Notes under the pieces: model-generated
Databases searched by the model: none
Seen by the model: the letters and a program-made list of their open reading frames with translations, nothing else
What the model was told of the DNA's origin: nothing
Part shown: piece by piece, positions 12,186 to 26,568 of the stretch
Layout: each line of letters begins with the position of its first letter
How positions within the stretch are numbered: position 1 is the stretch's first letter
Program-made: the position numbers and the translations under genes
Source of the DNA: Toxoplasma gondii ME49
Taxonomy: Eukaryota; Apicomplexa; Conoidasida; Eucoccidiorida; Sarcocystidae
Assembly (NCBI RefSeq): GCF_000006565.2
Contig: NC_031474.1
Span: 434,001 to 498,000, forward strand
DNA: 64,000 nucleotides
Reading direction: 5' to 3'

Positions 12186-13725
12186 GTGCGCACCTATGTA
12201 TATCTTCATTTACACACACGAAATATATATATATATACTTGGATCTCTCTATAACTGCACATGCATGTGTGTTGAAGAAAGTTGCATTCGTGTCCGTGTT
12301 TGCGGCTAACTTCTCGGCGTTTCTGTCTCTCTCAGGGATCCTTCTACTACTCGTTCTTTAACGACGTTGTCGCCGCACCCACCTGGCAAGCCGGCGTCCA
12401 CGCGATTCTGTAGGCCTGTGCTCTTTTTTCTGCCTTTCCTGTCCTGCCACCTCACCGTTTTCCAGCTGTTGTTTGAGACCTGGGACGACGAACGCGAAAC
12501 GCGCCTTGCTTGGGCAGCGACGGAAATTATTTGGTCAACGCAGCAATCTCGAAGATTGAGCCGCACTGCGCTCGATCTCTTCTTGGTAGAAAGAGCAGCG
12601 ACGGAGCTGTTCGTTTTTCTCGCCTGACTCCCTTTCTGTTTCTATACCTGACCATATCTGCACATGTGTGCGCCCGTTTCCATCTACAGCCCATGTTTGT
12701 GCTGATCTCCACTTACACAGATGTCTAGTATGCATATGTCTGTGTCCAACTGTGTCTGTAGTTACGTGCGTCCTTCTATCTCTGTGCACCTGTGAATGCT
12801 CCCGTGAGGTTGCCTTGACAAAGTGGGCGGACCTCAGCGAGGAGTGACCCTGTCAGTTTTTTTGGAGGCTTCGGCGCAAACGCACTCGCAGCGGCAGAAG
12901 GAAATAAGCAGCTAACCGTTAGAGAGAAGGACGCACGGATAGCTGAAACGCCTGTTTTTCAAGCGCAAAATCATGTCAGAGCAAATGCAGAATTCTTCAA
13001 GCTGCCGCGGATTTTGGTTTCGGCCTGTTTCTAATCGATGGACTTTCTTCGCTTCAGACGAGACGAGAGGTCGGAGCATCCAGACGTTGTGAACGCTCTC
13101 CGTCGCTTTAATGTCTACCAAGGTACTCGACATTGTGGGCCGCATATAAAAAGACTCGTGCTTCTCCACAAGTCGAGACTCCGAGGGAGTGCCGCTAGAG
13201 GCCGTCTCCCCGCTTGATTTTTTTTCGCTTCGTCGCTCTTTTCTCGCTTCGCGCGTCTTGACCCTGGTTCAGTGTTTGCGTCCTCCTTCCGTCATCTCGT
13301 CCTGTGCAGCGTTCTCTGACAAAACATCGTGTTTCTTCTTAGCTGTTCTCTTCGTTGTTCTCGCTTGACGTTTCCCTGCTCTTCTCTGTGCTGTCTCCCG
13401 CTGTGCTCTCGTCGCTATCTGTGTCAGTGCAGTCTGTTGTTCTCTTGCTTCTAACTCCTTTGCTCTTTGGTGCCTTGTCTCCACCCGTTTCGTTTCTCTG
13501 TTTCTCCGGTTCTCTCTCAGAGCTTTTGGTCGGACTGCTCTACCGCGGGGTCCGCCACCTTCTCGGGGACGTGTGGCTAGCTGAGTACGTCGCTCGCACG
13601 CCCTTCAACTTTTACACTGCATGCGGTAAGAACCGTGGAAACAGCCTGTTTCTTTGTCCTCCATTGTGTTCTCTCTGCATAAACGTCGACAGTCCTCTCT
13701 CCTAGGATACATACATTTATCAACC

Positions 13726-13756
<31 letters not shown>

Positions 13757-16700
13757 CGACACATGCACACACATGAATTCGCTGAGCACCTGTGTATCCC
13801 CAGACCTGTATACGTGTGTGAATACATCCCTATGTATTCATTTCAGTGCCCGCGACCTGCGTACGTCGATTCTGTAAAGCCTTATCTACTTATACATGAC
13901 ACGAGGAATGCTGGTCGTGCAGTTTTCCGGCGGATGCGTTTGACCTCAGCAACTCGAATTGTAAATACAGCACTTGCTTGCATGCCTGTGTCGGTGTCGT
14001 CTCTTCTCTCAGATTTGTGCACTTTCTAGCCTCTCGAGTCGTCCCTTTCCCGCCTCCGATGTCGGCTTTTCAGCGTTCTTCCGTGCACAATTCAGGCTTG
14101 GAGTCCGACTTCTCTCCTTTGTGGATGTTTCCAGTTTTTCTTCTCCAGGCTCTCGGCGTCGCCGTGCTCGCTGCCCTCGCGGCCGTAGCAGGTGTGTCTG
14201 ATTTAGAGTGAGATCTCCGAAAAAAGAATCCTTGTTTTTTTCTGCAAAAGGTCCCTCGGTGAACTGTGAATCAACGGAGTGATCGCTTCCACTGTCTCTC
14301 TGCAAGTGCCTCACATGCACGTACACTCCTTTTCCCAGTACCTAATAGTTTCATAATTGGAGAAGACTGTGGTTTGTACTCGTTGCTGCTATTGTCGGAG
14401 GTATACTTGTCACAAGTGTAGTGTTCCAGGCTTATTCTCTCTCGGTCTGGCAAGCTTTCGCGAAACGTCGTCGATATGAACACACGTCTCGACCCCAACG
14501 GCCGCAAGCGAATCGTTTTCTTGCTGACCTTGCGTTTCCCGTTGATGGAAATGTTTTCGCGGTGCCGTCCTGCATTGGCAGTCGTCTTCTGCTTTTCTCA
14601 GGCCTCTCATGTGGACTCGGCGTCTTCCCTCCCTGCTACATCGTTGTTGTCGCTGTCCGTCCGCTTCTTCGTCGCTGCTCTGTTCCTTCCGTGGACGCGC
14701 ATCGGCTTCTTCTTCTGCCTTGGTTGCGCCTTGGTCGTTCTTCTTTTCACAGCGCTTCTGCAGATTTTCTGCTTCCTTGTCCTCGACGCCTCGGTGCACG
14801 CGCGCCTGTTTGTGTGCTGAACATTTGCAGGGGGTAGCGCATTTTGTGCCTTGGCTTGTTTCGGATTCTTCTTCGCGAACTACTACCACCGTCTCATCAT
14901 TCGCGTTCAAGGTACGAACAAATGCACCTCAGCAACGCACCTCCTGACGGTTTTCCATCCCTCGTCTTCCACGTTTCTGCTTTTTCTTTTTGCTCTTCCA
15001 TTTCCAATTCGTTTGCTTCTTCAACTTCGCTTCTTACCTTTCTCTTCCCGTTTGTCCTTTGCGTAACCTCTGGCTTTTGATTTCTTCTCGCGTTTGTCTT
15101 CCCGGCTCGTCCCAGTTTCTTTTGCGCCCACCCGTTTGTTTTGCTCTTCTTCTCACTGCGGATTTACAGCGGGCCGGTCCGTTTCGCCTCTTCTCCGCAT
15201 GTCCACAGTCTGCCTCACAGCCATTTCTGTCTCCTCGTGTGGAGTGTCTGTTGCGGTCTCAAGCGTCGTTGGCATTTCGTCATGCCGCGGCCTCGTCGTC
15301 GCCGCCTGTCTCCTTTTACTGAAACTAAGACTCAGTGTAGAGCGTTCCAGTCGAGTTCTATTGCAACTTCTCGCTTCCGCAGCCGTCCCCCTGCGAGAGA
15401 ACTGGGCGCTGCCCTTTCTGTGGATCAACATCACCGCCATCGCTCTGCTTCTGCAAACGCATGCGCGCCTCCAGCGGGCGACGCTGAGGCTCTGGGCAGC
15501 GGACAAAGATTCAGCTTCGAGTCTGCGAGCACACAGGTTTCTCGAGGCGCTTCGCCAGGTGCGAGAGAGATCGGGGGAGTCCGGGACGCAAGCGAAAAGA
15601 GTGACGCAGCAGCAGCGAACGCGAACACGAGAAGAGGCAGCAGAAAGCAGAGGAGAGAGATCGCAGGGGCAGAGAGAACGGTAGGGAAAGACAGAAAGAG
15701 GGAGCGCGAGGAAGAGAAAGAAAGACAGGCTCAGGAGGATGGTCACCTCGAGGCACTTTGCTCGAGAGACCAAGGGATGAGAAGGCAGTGAGAAAAACGA
15801 AGATGGCGAACGAGGAAAACGAGGAAAAAGTCCAGGCAGAACTGTACCAAGGAAATACATTTACACGTCTGAAAGGCAATGTTTGTTTACTACCCCAGCA
15901 GAGGATCTGTGTCAGAGGAGCTGCATGCGTGCCCCTCCTCATATTCTCTTTCTCTGAGAGCGTTTCTCTCCCCACTGTGCAGACAGAGAAGAAATTGCTC
16001 GCGGTTGTGTTTCTGTCGACGCTCTGCCTCCTGGTCTCGTGGCAGTTCGGAGTCTTCGTCATCACAACTCAGGTAACTGCTTCCTTTTTCCCTCACACCT
16101 CCTTTTGAGTTTTCGTTTCTCCTGAGTCGCTCTCTCCTCTTGGACTTTGTCTCGCGTCTCCCTCCTGTCGGCTTGTCCTTCTCTCTGTTTGCATGCACTC
16201 GCCTGTGTCGCCGTCCGTCGCTTCCTGTCTTCCGGTGCTTGTCCTCCGCTTCGGTGTTCTGCGTCTCTTGTTATCTCTGCAACGCAGTAGCTGCAGGAGC
16301 CGTTTCCTCCAGTCGTCTCGCTTGAGCCTCGGATTTCCGTCTTTCATGCACACGCAACCGCAGTCGGTCCCTCCCTTATTCGACGCTCTCTCTTCGTTTC
16401 CTTCTTCTCGCCTGTCTTGGACTTCTTCGCCGCACCTGTTTCTCGGCCAGTTCCTTTTCAGTCCTTCATTGAAGACTTCCCGAGCTTCCCGGCATCGCCT
16501 GCGGTCTCTCTGGGCTGCCTGCGTGTCTTTGTGTCGACAACTGCATGCGTCGTTTTCTCTTTTCTCTACTGTAGGTGGCAGCCTTGTTTGCAGTGCTCCT
16601 CGTGGGCTTCCCTTGTGAGCGCGTTCTGCGACGCATTCTCTTGGTTCTCTCTGCCGCTTTTGTGAGCACCCTTCTTCTCCATTTCTTCCCGAGGTACTTG

Positions 16701-19700
16701 GTAAGGAAAGATAGACCGGTTTGTCGGCGGAGTTCGCGGCTGCATTTCTGAGTATCCCGGTGTCTTTTAGACAACGTTTGAGTCTGTTGACAAGAAAGGA
16801 GAAAGTGACACGCTCTTTCTTTAGCCCAAGGATGATATCTGCGAGTTGTAGCAGATCGAAATGGGAGCTTCAAATCCTCGAACGAGCCGAACCGGCGTTC
16901 ACAGGCCCTCGTCCTCTGCATGCAGCGTCCCTATGCTCTTGAGCAGCAACGAGGTGGCGACACAAGCCTGTCAGAAACCAAGACGCTGCAGCTCTTCACA
17001 CCGTGCCGTCTGTTACTCCTTCTCTTCTTTTCCATGTTCTGGCTTGAGCTGTTTTCCTTTCTTAGTGTCTAACTTTAAACGTCCGTGCGTTCGTTTCCAC
17101 CTTCGTCTTTGTCTTCTTCCCGTGTCTGTGTTGCCCGGCCGCACTTGCGATGTGCATGGGTTGAACCGGCACCGAGACCTCCATTTGCCTTTCTGGTCAG
17201 AAGGAAAAGGCAGAGAACGGGAAGTTCCTTGCATTCACACGCTCTTCCTGTTCTCCCCAAGGACAGCTTCGCCTTCGTCCGATGGTTCGCTTCTCTCGAC
17301 TTTGCCTTGTGTTTTGGCTCCCGTTCGAGTGCCGACGCCCCGTGGCGACGGAGTGCCTGACGACGAACAGACATTTTGACGAACGTGCTCACCGTCTCCT
17401 CATCTCTCCGTTTCCGCGTATGCGGAGAAGAGGGATTCTGCTGCGAGACTCGCTCTGGCCTCTGCTTCCGGTCTCCTTCTTCTCAGCTTCTCTCCTTTCT
17501 TCCCCACACGCTGCTCGCCGTTCTCGCCGTTCTGCATGTCTGGCCGGTCTCCCGCCTGCTCATGCGTCAAACGGCGGAACAGGGAGAGGCGAGAGGCGTC
17601 GCTCTTCGACTCTTTCCGAGAAACGTCCTCAGAGGGTTTCTGGCGGTGTCGATTTGCTTCCTCGTTCGCCTGTCTCTGCGAAGGTAAGCGACCAGACACA
17701 AAGACGTTCAGCCAGGAGGAGGCTAACCGTTCGCATCTGTGCCCGAGTGTGAAATGTCCTTTTGAAGGGAAAAACGAATTCAAATGTCGCGGTAAAAGTC
17801 GCGGTATCTCTAAACAGCACTCTGGAGAAATGTCAGTCCGTTTCGGCTCATTTTCGCTTCGATGTTTCGAGGGCAAGGCTTCAATCTTCTAGGACGTCCT
17901 CTCTGATCTGTTTTAGAGGGTGTCATTCGTATGTAAACGCACAGACGGAGTCAGTCCGGGCGCGTTTGTTCCGACCCTTGACCCCGGAGTCATGTCGAGG
18001 ACGCCTCTGTTCACATCATCTGACAGAAGGAGCTCTCGATTGAAAAACTTGCAATCCCCCACAGGTCAAGGGTCACTGCAACTCCATGCACGCAGCTCAA
18101 TCTCAAGGGAGCAGTCAGCTGCCAAGGAGCTCTGCTCGCAGGGAGAAAGAGAAGAGAGAGGCGGGAGGACGTTTCAGGCATATCAGATGTGAACGAGGAG
18201 CGCATCTCGAAGTGAACGCTCGAACCGGCGATAGAAACTTTCACCTTGGATGCTATTCGAGAATCCTGGGCGTTCCCGGCGTAAGCGCGTCTCTATGGAG
18301 GGAGAAAACGCAGCACCCTCTCGGAGGAGCGGTCAGGGTGGAAAATGACGGAAACTGCTTGAGAGCGTGAAGAGCCGACCGACCGTGTGGCTGTTGACTT
18401 TTCTTTTTCTCAGCTTCGAGAAAGACGACTCTCACGTCTTCCAGCTTTTGCTGCACAAGCTCGGACTTGCGACCAGCTCGTTCGACACCAGCATCTACCT
18501 CATGGGCGGAACGGTGAGGAAAGATGCGACGACGAGAAGTCAAGAGGTCAAAGTTCATGCAAAAGTGCGAACTGTGCAGGTTCCTGTGTAGCAGCAAGGA
18601 AAAAGAGGGAGACGCGTGCAGCCGAGCCACCGACCATCGGCGTAGACGAATGCTGGCGAACAGGAAGAGACGCGACGGAGCGATGAAGTTGAAGAAGCAC
18701 AGAGAGAAGAAATCGAAATCCTCGCGATAAAGAGAGAGACGTTTCAGTTCGCACTTCCTTGAGCGCCTTACAGTACCTCTCTCTCTTCTCCACGAGTCCT
18801 TCGTCGTGATTATTCTTCTTTTTCGTCGCTTTCACTCTTTTGTGCCCTTGGACTTCTCATCGGCCCCGCCTCCTTTGTTTCTCCTTCCTTTCCGTGGCGC
18901 TTATCTCTTTCAGTTCTGCTTCTTCTGTCTCTTTCCTGCGTCGTTTCTTCTCCTGTCTCGCATCGTTTCTTCTTCTGTCTCGCATCGTTTCTTCTTCTGT
19001 CTCGCATCGTTTCTTCTTGTCTCGCATCGTTTCCACGCTGTCCTTGACACGTCGCATGCCCACTCTGTGGTGTCTCTTCAGGAGTTCGACTTCTTCTCTC
19101 TGTACTTCTTCAACCTCATTGCTCCGTCGCGTCTCTTCCTCTTTGCCAGCGTTTCGCTTCTCCTTTTCCTTCTTCTCTCTACTGACCAACTGCTCTTCTT
19201 GAACCGCCTCTGCCGCCTATCGCCCGGTCTCTACGCAGCTCTCTCGGAAGAGTCTCTGAGTCTGAAGAGAGAACCGCTACTCGGGCAGGAAGAACATCGA
19301 GCGAAGGCAGAGAAGGCGCGACGGAAAGACGCCGCACCGAGCACCCAACACTGTGCGGCTGACACACGGTGAGTACCCTCTTCCCTCTCTGCTTCTGCGG
19401 TCCTTCTGGTCGCGCGCCTGTCCAGTGTTTCCGTCTCCGTTATCTGCGGCGTCGTCTCAGTGCTCTTTTGAAGAGAACGCCAGACGTTTCTGCATCCACA
19501 TCGATGCGTGCAAACAACCAGCAAGGCCCCAAGAGTCCAGAAACTTGTCCCCAAGTCGCAAGTAGACACAGGGCGACGGCGCGTGGAGAGGAATGTTTTG
19601 ACGCACACAGAACTCACGATCGCTTCCCCGTCTGCCCTCTTCTTGTCTCGCGTCGACAAAACTCTGTGCAACATGCTCTACTTTCTGTCGCCATGGGGGA

Positions 19701-21902
19701 TGATTACCTACTCTCGAGTCGTGTTTCACTCACCAGGTGCTTTGCCGCTTCTCGACTTGGCTGCAGCTCCCCCCCCCCTCGCCTCATACTTGCTTTTAAA
19801 CGAAGTCAACTCCTGTCTTTCTCCTTTGAGGATTCTGGTGGCGGTCCTCGTCGAATGCGTACCTCTTCTCAGATTCGCGGTGTGCTCGTGGTTTTTCTGC
19901 CGTGGGATTCGTTGCCTTTTCCGCTTTTGTCCCTCCTCAGCCTTCTTTCTCTGCTCTTTCCCGTCGCCCCTGTGTCGCTCTGTTCTGCGATCTTCCCTCT
20001 TGCAAGACGGTCTCTTTCTCTCCAGTGTTTCGTTTCTAAATCACTCTCGCTTCTTCTGTTCAAACCTACCACTCTCGCGTCTCCAGAGTCTCTTCTGCGG
20101 ACGACTCGAAGCTGCGACAAAGAAAACCGGTGAGCAGCTTGATACATCGGAAGAAAGTTGTGCTGCTCCGAGAGCGCTTGGCTTGCTCGCCCCCTTGCGC
20201 ATTCGCATGCACTCGTTCACGACCCCACCCGGAAACAACACAGATCAGATCTCCTCTAAACCGTCGAGCGCTGTCGTTGTCGCTATCCATACTTCTACGT
20301 GCGTAGCTCTCTATTTATCGGCAGATGTGTGTCTACATGAGCCGGTGCATGTATACACGCCTGCCAACGTATGGTCCATACAAATACATATGTGTATGTA
20401 AATATACGCATATATATATATATATATATATATATACGCATATGTATAGGTATGCATGGGTGTGGGCATGCGCACGTAGATATTTAGCTGTTTGCGCGTA
20501 AAGACATAAAAGCGAATGAGTGTGCATGCATGTATCTCTCTGTTTCTGTTGGCGATCGGCTTGCTTTGCGCCCCGCTTCGAAGTCGGAGACTTTCCTCTT
20601 TCTCCGTTCGTTGCTTGCAGGTCGGGACCAACGAAAGAGAAGAGTCGCCGCCACCGGCAGTTGAGTCCTCCGACTCTGTCGGGGAGAAGCGGAGAAGAGC
20701 GGAGGCGAGGCTGCGTGCTCAGATGGAAGACCAATTGGTGTCTGCCGTTTTTCTGATGCCCGACCTCTTCTACCTCTCTGTTCAGGTACTTGTTTCTGCT
20801 TTCGAAAAAACAACTTCCTCTGTCCTCGTCGTTCTTCGCCTGGCCCATTGTTTCTTTGCAAACATGTTTCCTTTCTCCCGCTTCTGTCTCTCTTCTTTTC
20901 GCCTTCCTTCTTCGCTTCTTCTCTCCCCTCTTCGTTCTGCGCTTTGGGACCCCAAGACTTTTTGCGTCACTTCCGCCCCCTTTCTTCGTCTCGGGGGCTC
21001 ATCCGGATGTCCCTCCATTCGCACGGCTCGTGTGTGTATAAATGCATGTGCATATATACACGGGTATATATATATATATATAAGGGTATATATATATATG
21101 GGTAGATATATATATGTATATATGGGTATATATATATATATATGTATATATATGGGTAGGTATATGTACACAGATATGATCATGCATGCATGTGTAAATC
21201 AGTGTCGATGTTTGTGTGGTGAAGTGTGGGAGAGGAGAGATGTTTTTCGCTCGTTGCTGTTGCTGTTTCTCTTCAGGCGATCTTCTTCGTGGTTCTGATG
21301 CTTCTCATCGCTCGGCTTCGAGTGCTCGCTCTCCCGCTTCTCTGCGTCTTGGCGGCGGCAGTCGCGTCGCCTTCGCTCTGGCGCTCGGTTGCATGCACGC
21401 TGGCGGCCTCGCTGAATCTGCCCATGTGAGAGACGCAGCTGCATAGGGGACGTGGAAGAGGAAGAGGAGAGACCCGAGCAGAAGCCTAAGCTCTTTCTGG
21501 GGAGTACATCCCACAAGATGGAATGCTGGTGCAGATCTTGAAGGCCTTTGGCTGCGTTGTTCATGTCGGAATGTGTCTGTCCAGCGACTCGAAGTTCCAG
21601 CGAGCTCCTTGTGTTGCTGGTCGAGAGCAGCCCTGCCTATCAGAGCCACGATCGTAAACTCAGATTCACACAGGGACCTGCTCCGCGCTCCCGATCCCCG
21701 TTTGCATGCACAGAGGAAGCAGAGGTGCTGCGCAACGGAAAGCGAACTCAAACGATGGGCAAAAAGGAGCTTGGAAATAGTCGAATCTCAGGGGCATAGA
21801 ACGCTTGAAAGAAGCGAAGGAAAAAACAACTTCAATAAGAGCTTTTCGAGGTTTCAAAACACACATACGCATTCTGTGTGCTGATACACAGAGACGCCTA
21901 CA

Positions 21903-21935
<33 letters not shown>

Positions 21936-23934
21936 GTAATGCTGGAAGCCTGGATGAATGTGGGCAACCAAATATGTGGGCATGTGTTTTGGACCAAGTA
22001 TTATAAGCCAGGCATTTGTATAGGAACTAGCTCTTCTGAGCATACAAAAAAGGGAGTCGTTTATGTGCAGTTACTTGCCGGTTTCTCCGCATCTGTCGAC
22101 GTCGATCTTTGTGTATCCCTTTCCCGTTGTGTGTGAACTTCTCTTTCTTCAGTCTGGCGTCGATCAGCAGTCGATTGACCGGTGGCCGCCGCTGTCGCTC
22201 GCGGTTCGTCTTCCTCGTACATGTTTTGCTTTTTGCTGGCTTCTCCGCTCTGCCCTTTTACCTTAAACTCCCGCTGGAGGAAATGATCGTCGCAGAACCC
22301 TCGACAGAGAACGCTGCAAACCAAAGCAGACTGTCTCTCATCAACTGGCTGTAAGTCCCTCTCGACGAAGCGAGAAGAGTCCGCGTCTCTTCTCAGCTTT
22401 TCCTCTCTTCTTCTCCTGCCTACGGCGCACAAGAGGAACGCCGCCTGCCTGCCTACAAGTCCTGCACAAGTTGCCGCGTGTGACGCGTAGTGGAGAAGGG
22501 AGACTCGAGGAAGAGCGAAAGGACAAGAAGTCGATGCTCCACGCTGGAGTAGTGCTGACCTGGATCTCTGCGACAGAAGACGTTCGTGATGTCTCTTTGT
22601 CGCGAATCTCAGTCTACCCTTGCTTGTCAAGTTCTTGAATCTGTTTGCCTTTTTGTTGGAAGAACGCTGCCGCGTCCGCGTTCTTGTGCCGAGCAGGGAT
22701 GACCCACTATCTCTCTGCAGCAGCACTGTGTCGGGTGTGGTGGATGTGCAGGAGACGGTGCACCAGCTTTCTTCCACAACGACATTTGGCAGCAGCTCTC
22801 TCCTCCATCTGGACGCGCTTGTGATATTTGTGATTGTTTTTTCAGAAAAACCAACGTTCCGCCGGACGCCGCGATCCTCGGAGACATGCCCTCGTCCTCC
22901 ACTCTGCGTGCAGCGACGCAGCTGCGTCTTGTCATTCACCCTCAATTCGAACAAGCTGAAATGAGGAAGCGAGTGAGCAGAGCAGCTTCTCATGTTCTAG
23001 CCACGGGAACCTGTACTCGAAGATCCAGCTTTTTTCTCGAGAAACGCAAGGGAACGTTGCACCCACGAAGCTGCCGCCTGCAGGGAGAGAGAGCTGCAGA
23101 GAGGATGCGAGAGACCATGAGTCTCAGTCTTTGCCCGCTTCCGGCGTCCACCCTGTGCTGCGCCTTTTCACCGTACAGTTGTTCCCGGAGTTTCGCGTAC
23201 TGTGTTCTCACCGAGCGAACGCGGCGAGTGTGTGGGAAGTCGGAGATTGGAGAAAGCAGAGACGGCGCCCTTCGTTCGCACTCGATCTCTCCTTGCATGC
23301 GCATTTACTCCAGAGCGCTCCACTGGCTTTTCCCTTCGACTTTGGTATCCTCTGTTCGAACCCTCTGAGAAGGGGATCCCCTCGGCGCTCGCTCAGATTC
23401 CCTCGTCTAAGCCCCGCTGTCTTCACTGGCGCAAACCTCGAACATCTGTGTCACCGCAGGCTGTTCTCCCCTTTCGGCGTTTTCTTGTCTCTTCGACTTT
23501 CCAGGTGCAGTTTCTCTATGGCGCCTCTGCGTGCCCCCCCGAGGAGCTGTACGCTTCGTTGATGCAACGCGTCTACGAAACGGACTACCTTCTCATCAAC
23601 AACTTCCGCTGTGCAGGTCGGTCTCAGCCAAGTGCACTCTGTGTGTTGTTTGCCGAGAAAAGGTCTCCTCCACGTAGAAAGCGTAAATTCCCCCTCCCCC
23701 TTCTGCTGAGCGCTCTCTGAGAGCGTTGCTGCAGACGACTACTTGAATCTGGAGAAGGCAGGCACCAGCTCCGGGACTTGCCGCCTTCTGGGAGATTCTC
23801 ATCCCACCACAGATTCATCCGGTTGCTTCTATTCCCCCATTCAGTGCTGCACAAGTCCGAAGACGAACCCGGTCTCACATCGCAGCTCCTTGTGGCCTCG
23901 GTCTCCATGCGCGCGAACACTGGTGTGCTGTTGA
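11428..23934 (+). CDS. DPY19: DPY19 family C-mannosyltransferase (multi-exon)
   Basis: An ER multi-pass enzyme that transfers mannose from dolichol-phosphate-mannose to tryptophans of thrombospondin type-1 repeats. Exons: 11428-about 11646 (end unsure), about 12028-12115 (start unsure), 12336-12409, 13058-13122, 13521-13625, 14135-14191, 14831-14911, 15383-15558, 15983-16072, 16575-16700, 17487-17683, 18414-18513, 19082-19368, 20087-20129, 20621-20785, 21277-21424, 22153-22350, 22846-22972, 23505-23616, 23735-about 23934. Phases agree from the 12336 exon onward. Family landmarks run in order: SFYYSFFNDVVAAPTW after an acidic start, EHPDVVNALRRFNVY, PLRENWALPFLW, LLVSWQFGVFVITTQ then ALFAVLLVGF, DDSHVFQLL, EFDFF, LINWLKKTNVPPDAA with GDMPSSS, and PPEELYASL before YLLI near the C-terminus. 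Estimated length about 880 residues against roughly 700 for animal DPY19, the excess being low-complexity loops (for example around 15460-15558 and 19270-19368). Known in apicomplexans for modifying TRAP/MIC2 adhesins. The first exon and the exact C-terminus are the weakest parts of the model. Confidence 0.9.
11777..11891. repeat. GA-rich purine tract, about 115 bp
   Basis: An almost pure GA/GAAA run on the + strand (polypyrimidine on the other), in the intron after the proposed first DPY19 exon. Confidence 0.9.
12133..12185. repeat. (TA)n-(GA)n compound microsatellite
   Basis: A TA run joined to a GA run just after the donor of the second DPY19 exon. A shorter TA block follows at about 12222-12235, and another lies in the next long intron at 13727-13755. 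Confidence 0.9.
18954..19034 (+). repeat. 22-bp tandem repeat, nearly four copies
   Basis: The unit begins TGTCTCGCATCGTTTC and repeats at 18954, 18976 and 18998, then with a shortened last unit. It is in a DPY19 intron shortly before the acceptor of the exon at 19082 and forms an extended polypyrimidine-like region. Confidence 0.88.
20407..20437. repeat. TA microsatellite in a DPY19 intron
   Basis: A perfect TA run with CGCA interruptions at each side, in the intron before the exon at 20621. Confidence 0.85.
21063..21163. repeat. TA/GGGTATA microsatellite, about 100 bp
   Basis: TA blocks separated by regularly spaced GGGTA interruptions, in the intron between exons 20621-20785 and 21277-21424. 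A second TA block lies at 21901-21936 in the following intron. Confidence 0.9.
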
Positions 23935-24395
23935 AAGTGTTATCTCGACTTCTTCGGAGTTCTTTGCGCCAGCTGCCTCGTTTGTCATGCCCGGTTCAAG
24001 CGCGTTTACACGCAGCAGAGTGAACGTACACGTTTTCGTGATTCTTCCCTGCAATAGGCAACTCTGGCACCCATTCTTAGGTTCGGGACTCCGTTCGAGC
24101 AGATCCAATCGCACTGTCTCTTTCTCTTTTCCACGCAAATGCTCACTCTTGCTTGTCAAGTTGCCTGAATGGTCTCAACGCGCCACCTTGCCCACTTGCT
24201 TCGAGTGCCGTCCTGGGCAACTGCCCGCAGCGAGTTTCCTGTCTCTCCTTTCTCTTCTTTGTCATGATCGCGCAAGCTGCTTCCCAGAACAGGAGTGGAG
24301 ACGCGCTGGTTCTGCATGGAAATGCTGAGTAACTTTTGTTGCAGAGTTCTTTCTGCCCAGAGCGTACCGTGGCTGATCGATATAGCCCATCACGT

Positions 24396-26532
24396 ATGAG
24401 TTGTTCAGCGCAGTTCGTTGAGGCTTCAGTTGGAAAATACGTTTTTCTTCGGTTTGCTGGAGATTTCTTCTGCGTCGCAGTGTCTTGTTTCTCCAAGTCT
24501 TTTCTGAGGCGTCTCAACACTTTTCCTTCATGTTTTCCTTCCTTTTTGGAGGTTGCTTTCCGTTTTCCCGCACCCCGTTTTTTGGAGTTTCCTCGCTCTG
24601 ACTTTCTCCGGCATCCCGTTCCTGCCTGTTTGTCTTTTTCCTGCTTTTTTAACAGCCTTTCGTCTTGCTGTGCATCTCCCAATTGCCCTTTTCTTCTCTC
24701 TTCGTCCTTCCACTGCTTCGCGGTTGTGCTTTTACGGATGCCGTGCATGTGCTGACATTTTATCGCTCTGCTCTCCCCGCACATCTGAAGAGTTAGCTGT
24801 GAGGTCAAGGAGTATACGAGACGCTTCACAGCGTAACTGGTAGTATATTGGTGGAAGTCTCTCCTCACAAACACTCAACTGGTTATTGAGACACACCCAT
24901 ACGAGTGAAAAACGACAACTCGGTAGTCCTACCGGTTTCCACTCTTGTTCACTGGCTTCGCTGCTTCGCTGTGTTTCCCTGTTTGCTGGAACGTGCGGTT
25001 TTTCTGCTCAGCCGCAAAGCAGAACAAAGTGACTGTTTTTGGCGTGGCGGATCTCGTCGAGGAAAAGAGTTTTCCCTGCCCCCGAGCTGTGGAGTCTTTC
25101 TCGCGTTTCTGCTTCAAAACGCAACTCAGTTCAGCGTCTTTCGATCTCCTCTACCGCAATGGCGTGTACGCCGTTCTGAAGGTGAAAGAACCGCGGGGGA
25201 CTCGCGCAGAAGGAAAAGCGGCAACGCGTTCACAGAGCGACCGGAAAGAAGCGGAAAAACAGCTCAAGGAGTCTTTGAGAGTTCTGGACATCCAGAAGAA
25301 AAACGAAGCGTACCTTTCCTTCGACTGGAAGTCCAAGGTACTGGAATCGACGGATTCGGACTTTTCGTCTCTCCCCTTCTCGAGGCTTTTGTCTCTCCTT
25401 TGATCTCCACTTCTTCCGCCTTTGTGGTTTGTCTCCCTGTCTGTTTCTGATCTCTCTCTTTGTCGGCCAACAATTCGCTCTCTTCCGCCTTATGGCTCTG
25501 TTTCCTATGCTCCCTCATCATCCCTCAACCTCTTTCTGAGTCTCTAGCTGAGCTGTTGTCTTCGCGACTCTGTGTGTCTGCCTCTTGCCTTCATTCGTCT
25601 CTGCGATCTCTCTTCTCTCGTCACTTCCGGAGAACTTGCGTCTTCTTCCTGTGTTCCACGGCGCATTGGTCTTCCCCCCGTGACGGTTTTTACACTGTGC
25701 GAGACTCTTCACCCCAAGTGTCTGTTCCAGTCACACCCTTCTTGAGACAACGCGTCGGTTACGTCGTCTTCCAGATTGCCTCCAATCTCTTTTCCGGTCG
25801 CTGTGCATCGGTCCTCTCTTTCTTCCGGTCGCATGCGATCTCGCCTTCTGTCGTTTGTTTCTCCTTCATCTCTTCCTTTTTGTCATTCTCCCTCCTCTTT
25901 GGCAGGTGTCCACACTCGAGGCGCTCGACCCCTGGATTCAACGCTGCATCACGTGAGTCGCGCAGCGCGCAAAATATCCAGAGTCCTCATTTACTGCCAT
26001 TTTCCCTCTCCGTTTCACCATCGTTTCTCTCTGCCTTGATCATGGGTTGTCGCTGCTTCTCTCTTTCTGGTTAGAATGCATATGCATTGTAACGCTTCAT
26101 CCGCATCCGCAGGTTGACGTAAACATGCTGCAGATATGCACGCATAGAATTATATTCTAGCGTACATACATGTATAAATGCAGATTAGCGTGGGCATGTA
26201 TACACACATATAAACATGTATTTCTGGAGGTTGGCTCGAGTGGAGCACCGCCATTGCAAGCACCCGGACAGGTTTATGTGGACAGGCAACCAGTAAGAGC
26301 TCACATGAGTGTGTCGCCGACAGACTATCGCAATCAGGCACATAACGACTTTCTTGTCTCTCCTGCACAGAGGACCTTGGAATGCTTGCGGTGTCGCGTA
26401 AATCAAAGATCTCAGGCTTCAGTGATATACGTGCAGTCGCATGGAGAGAGGTTCTTCTCGGACGTTACGCAAGTAGACCGTATCGATCTATACGTGATAT
26501 ACGTATATACATATATATGTATAAATATATGC

Positions 26533-26568
<36 letters not shown>
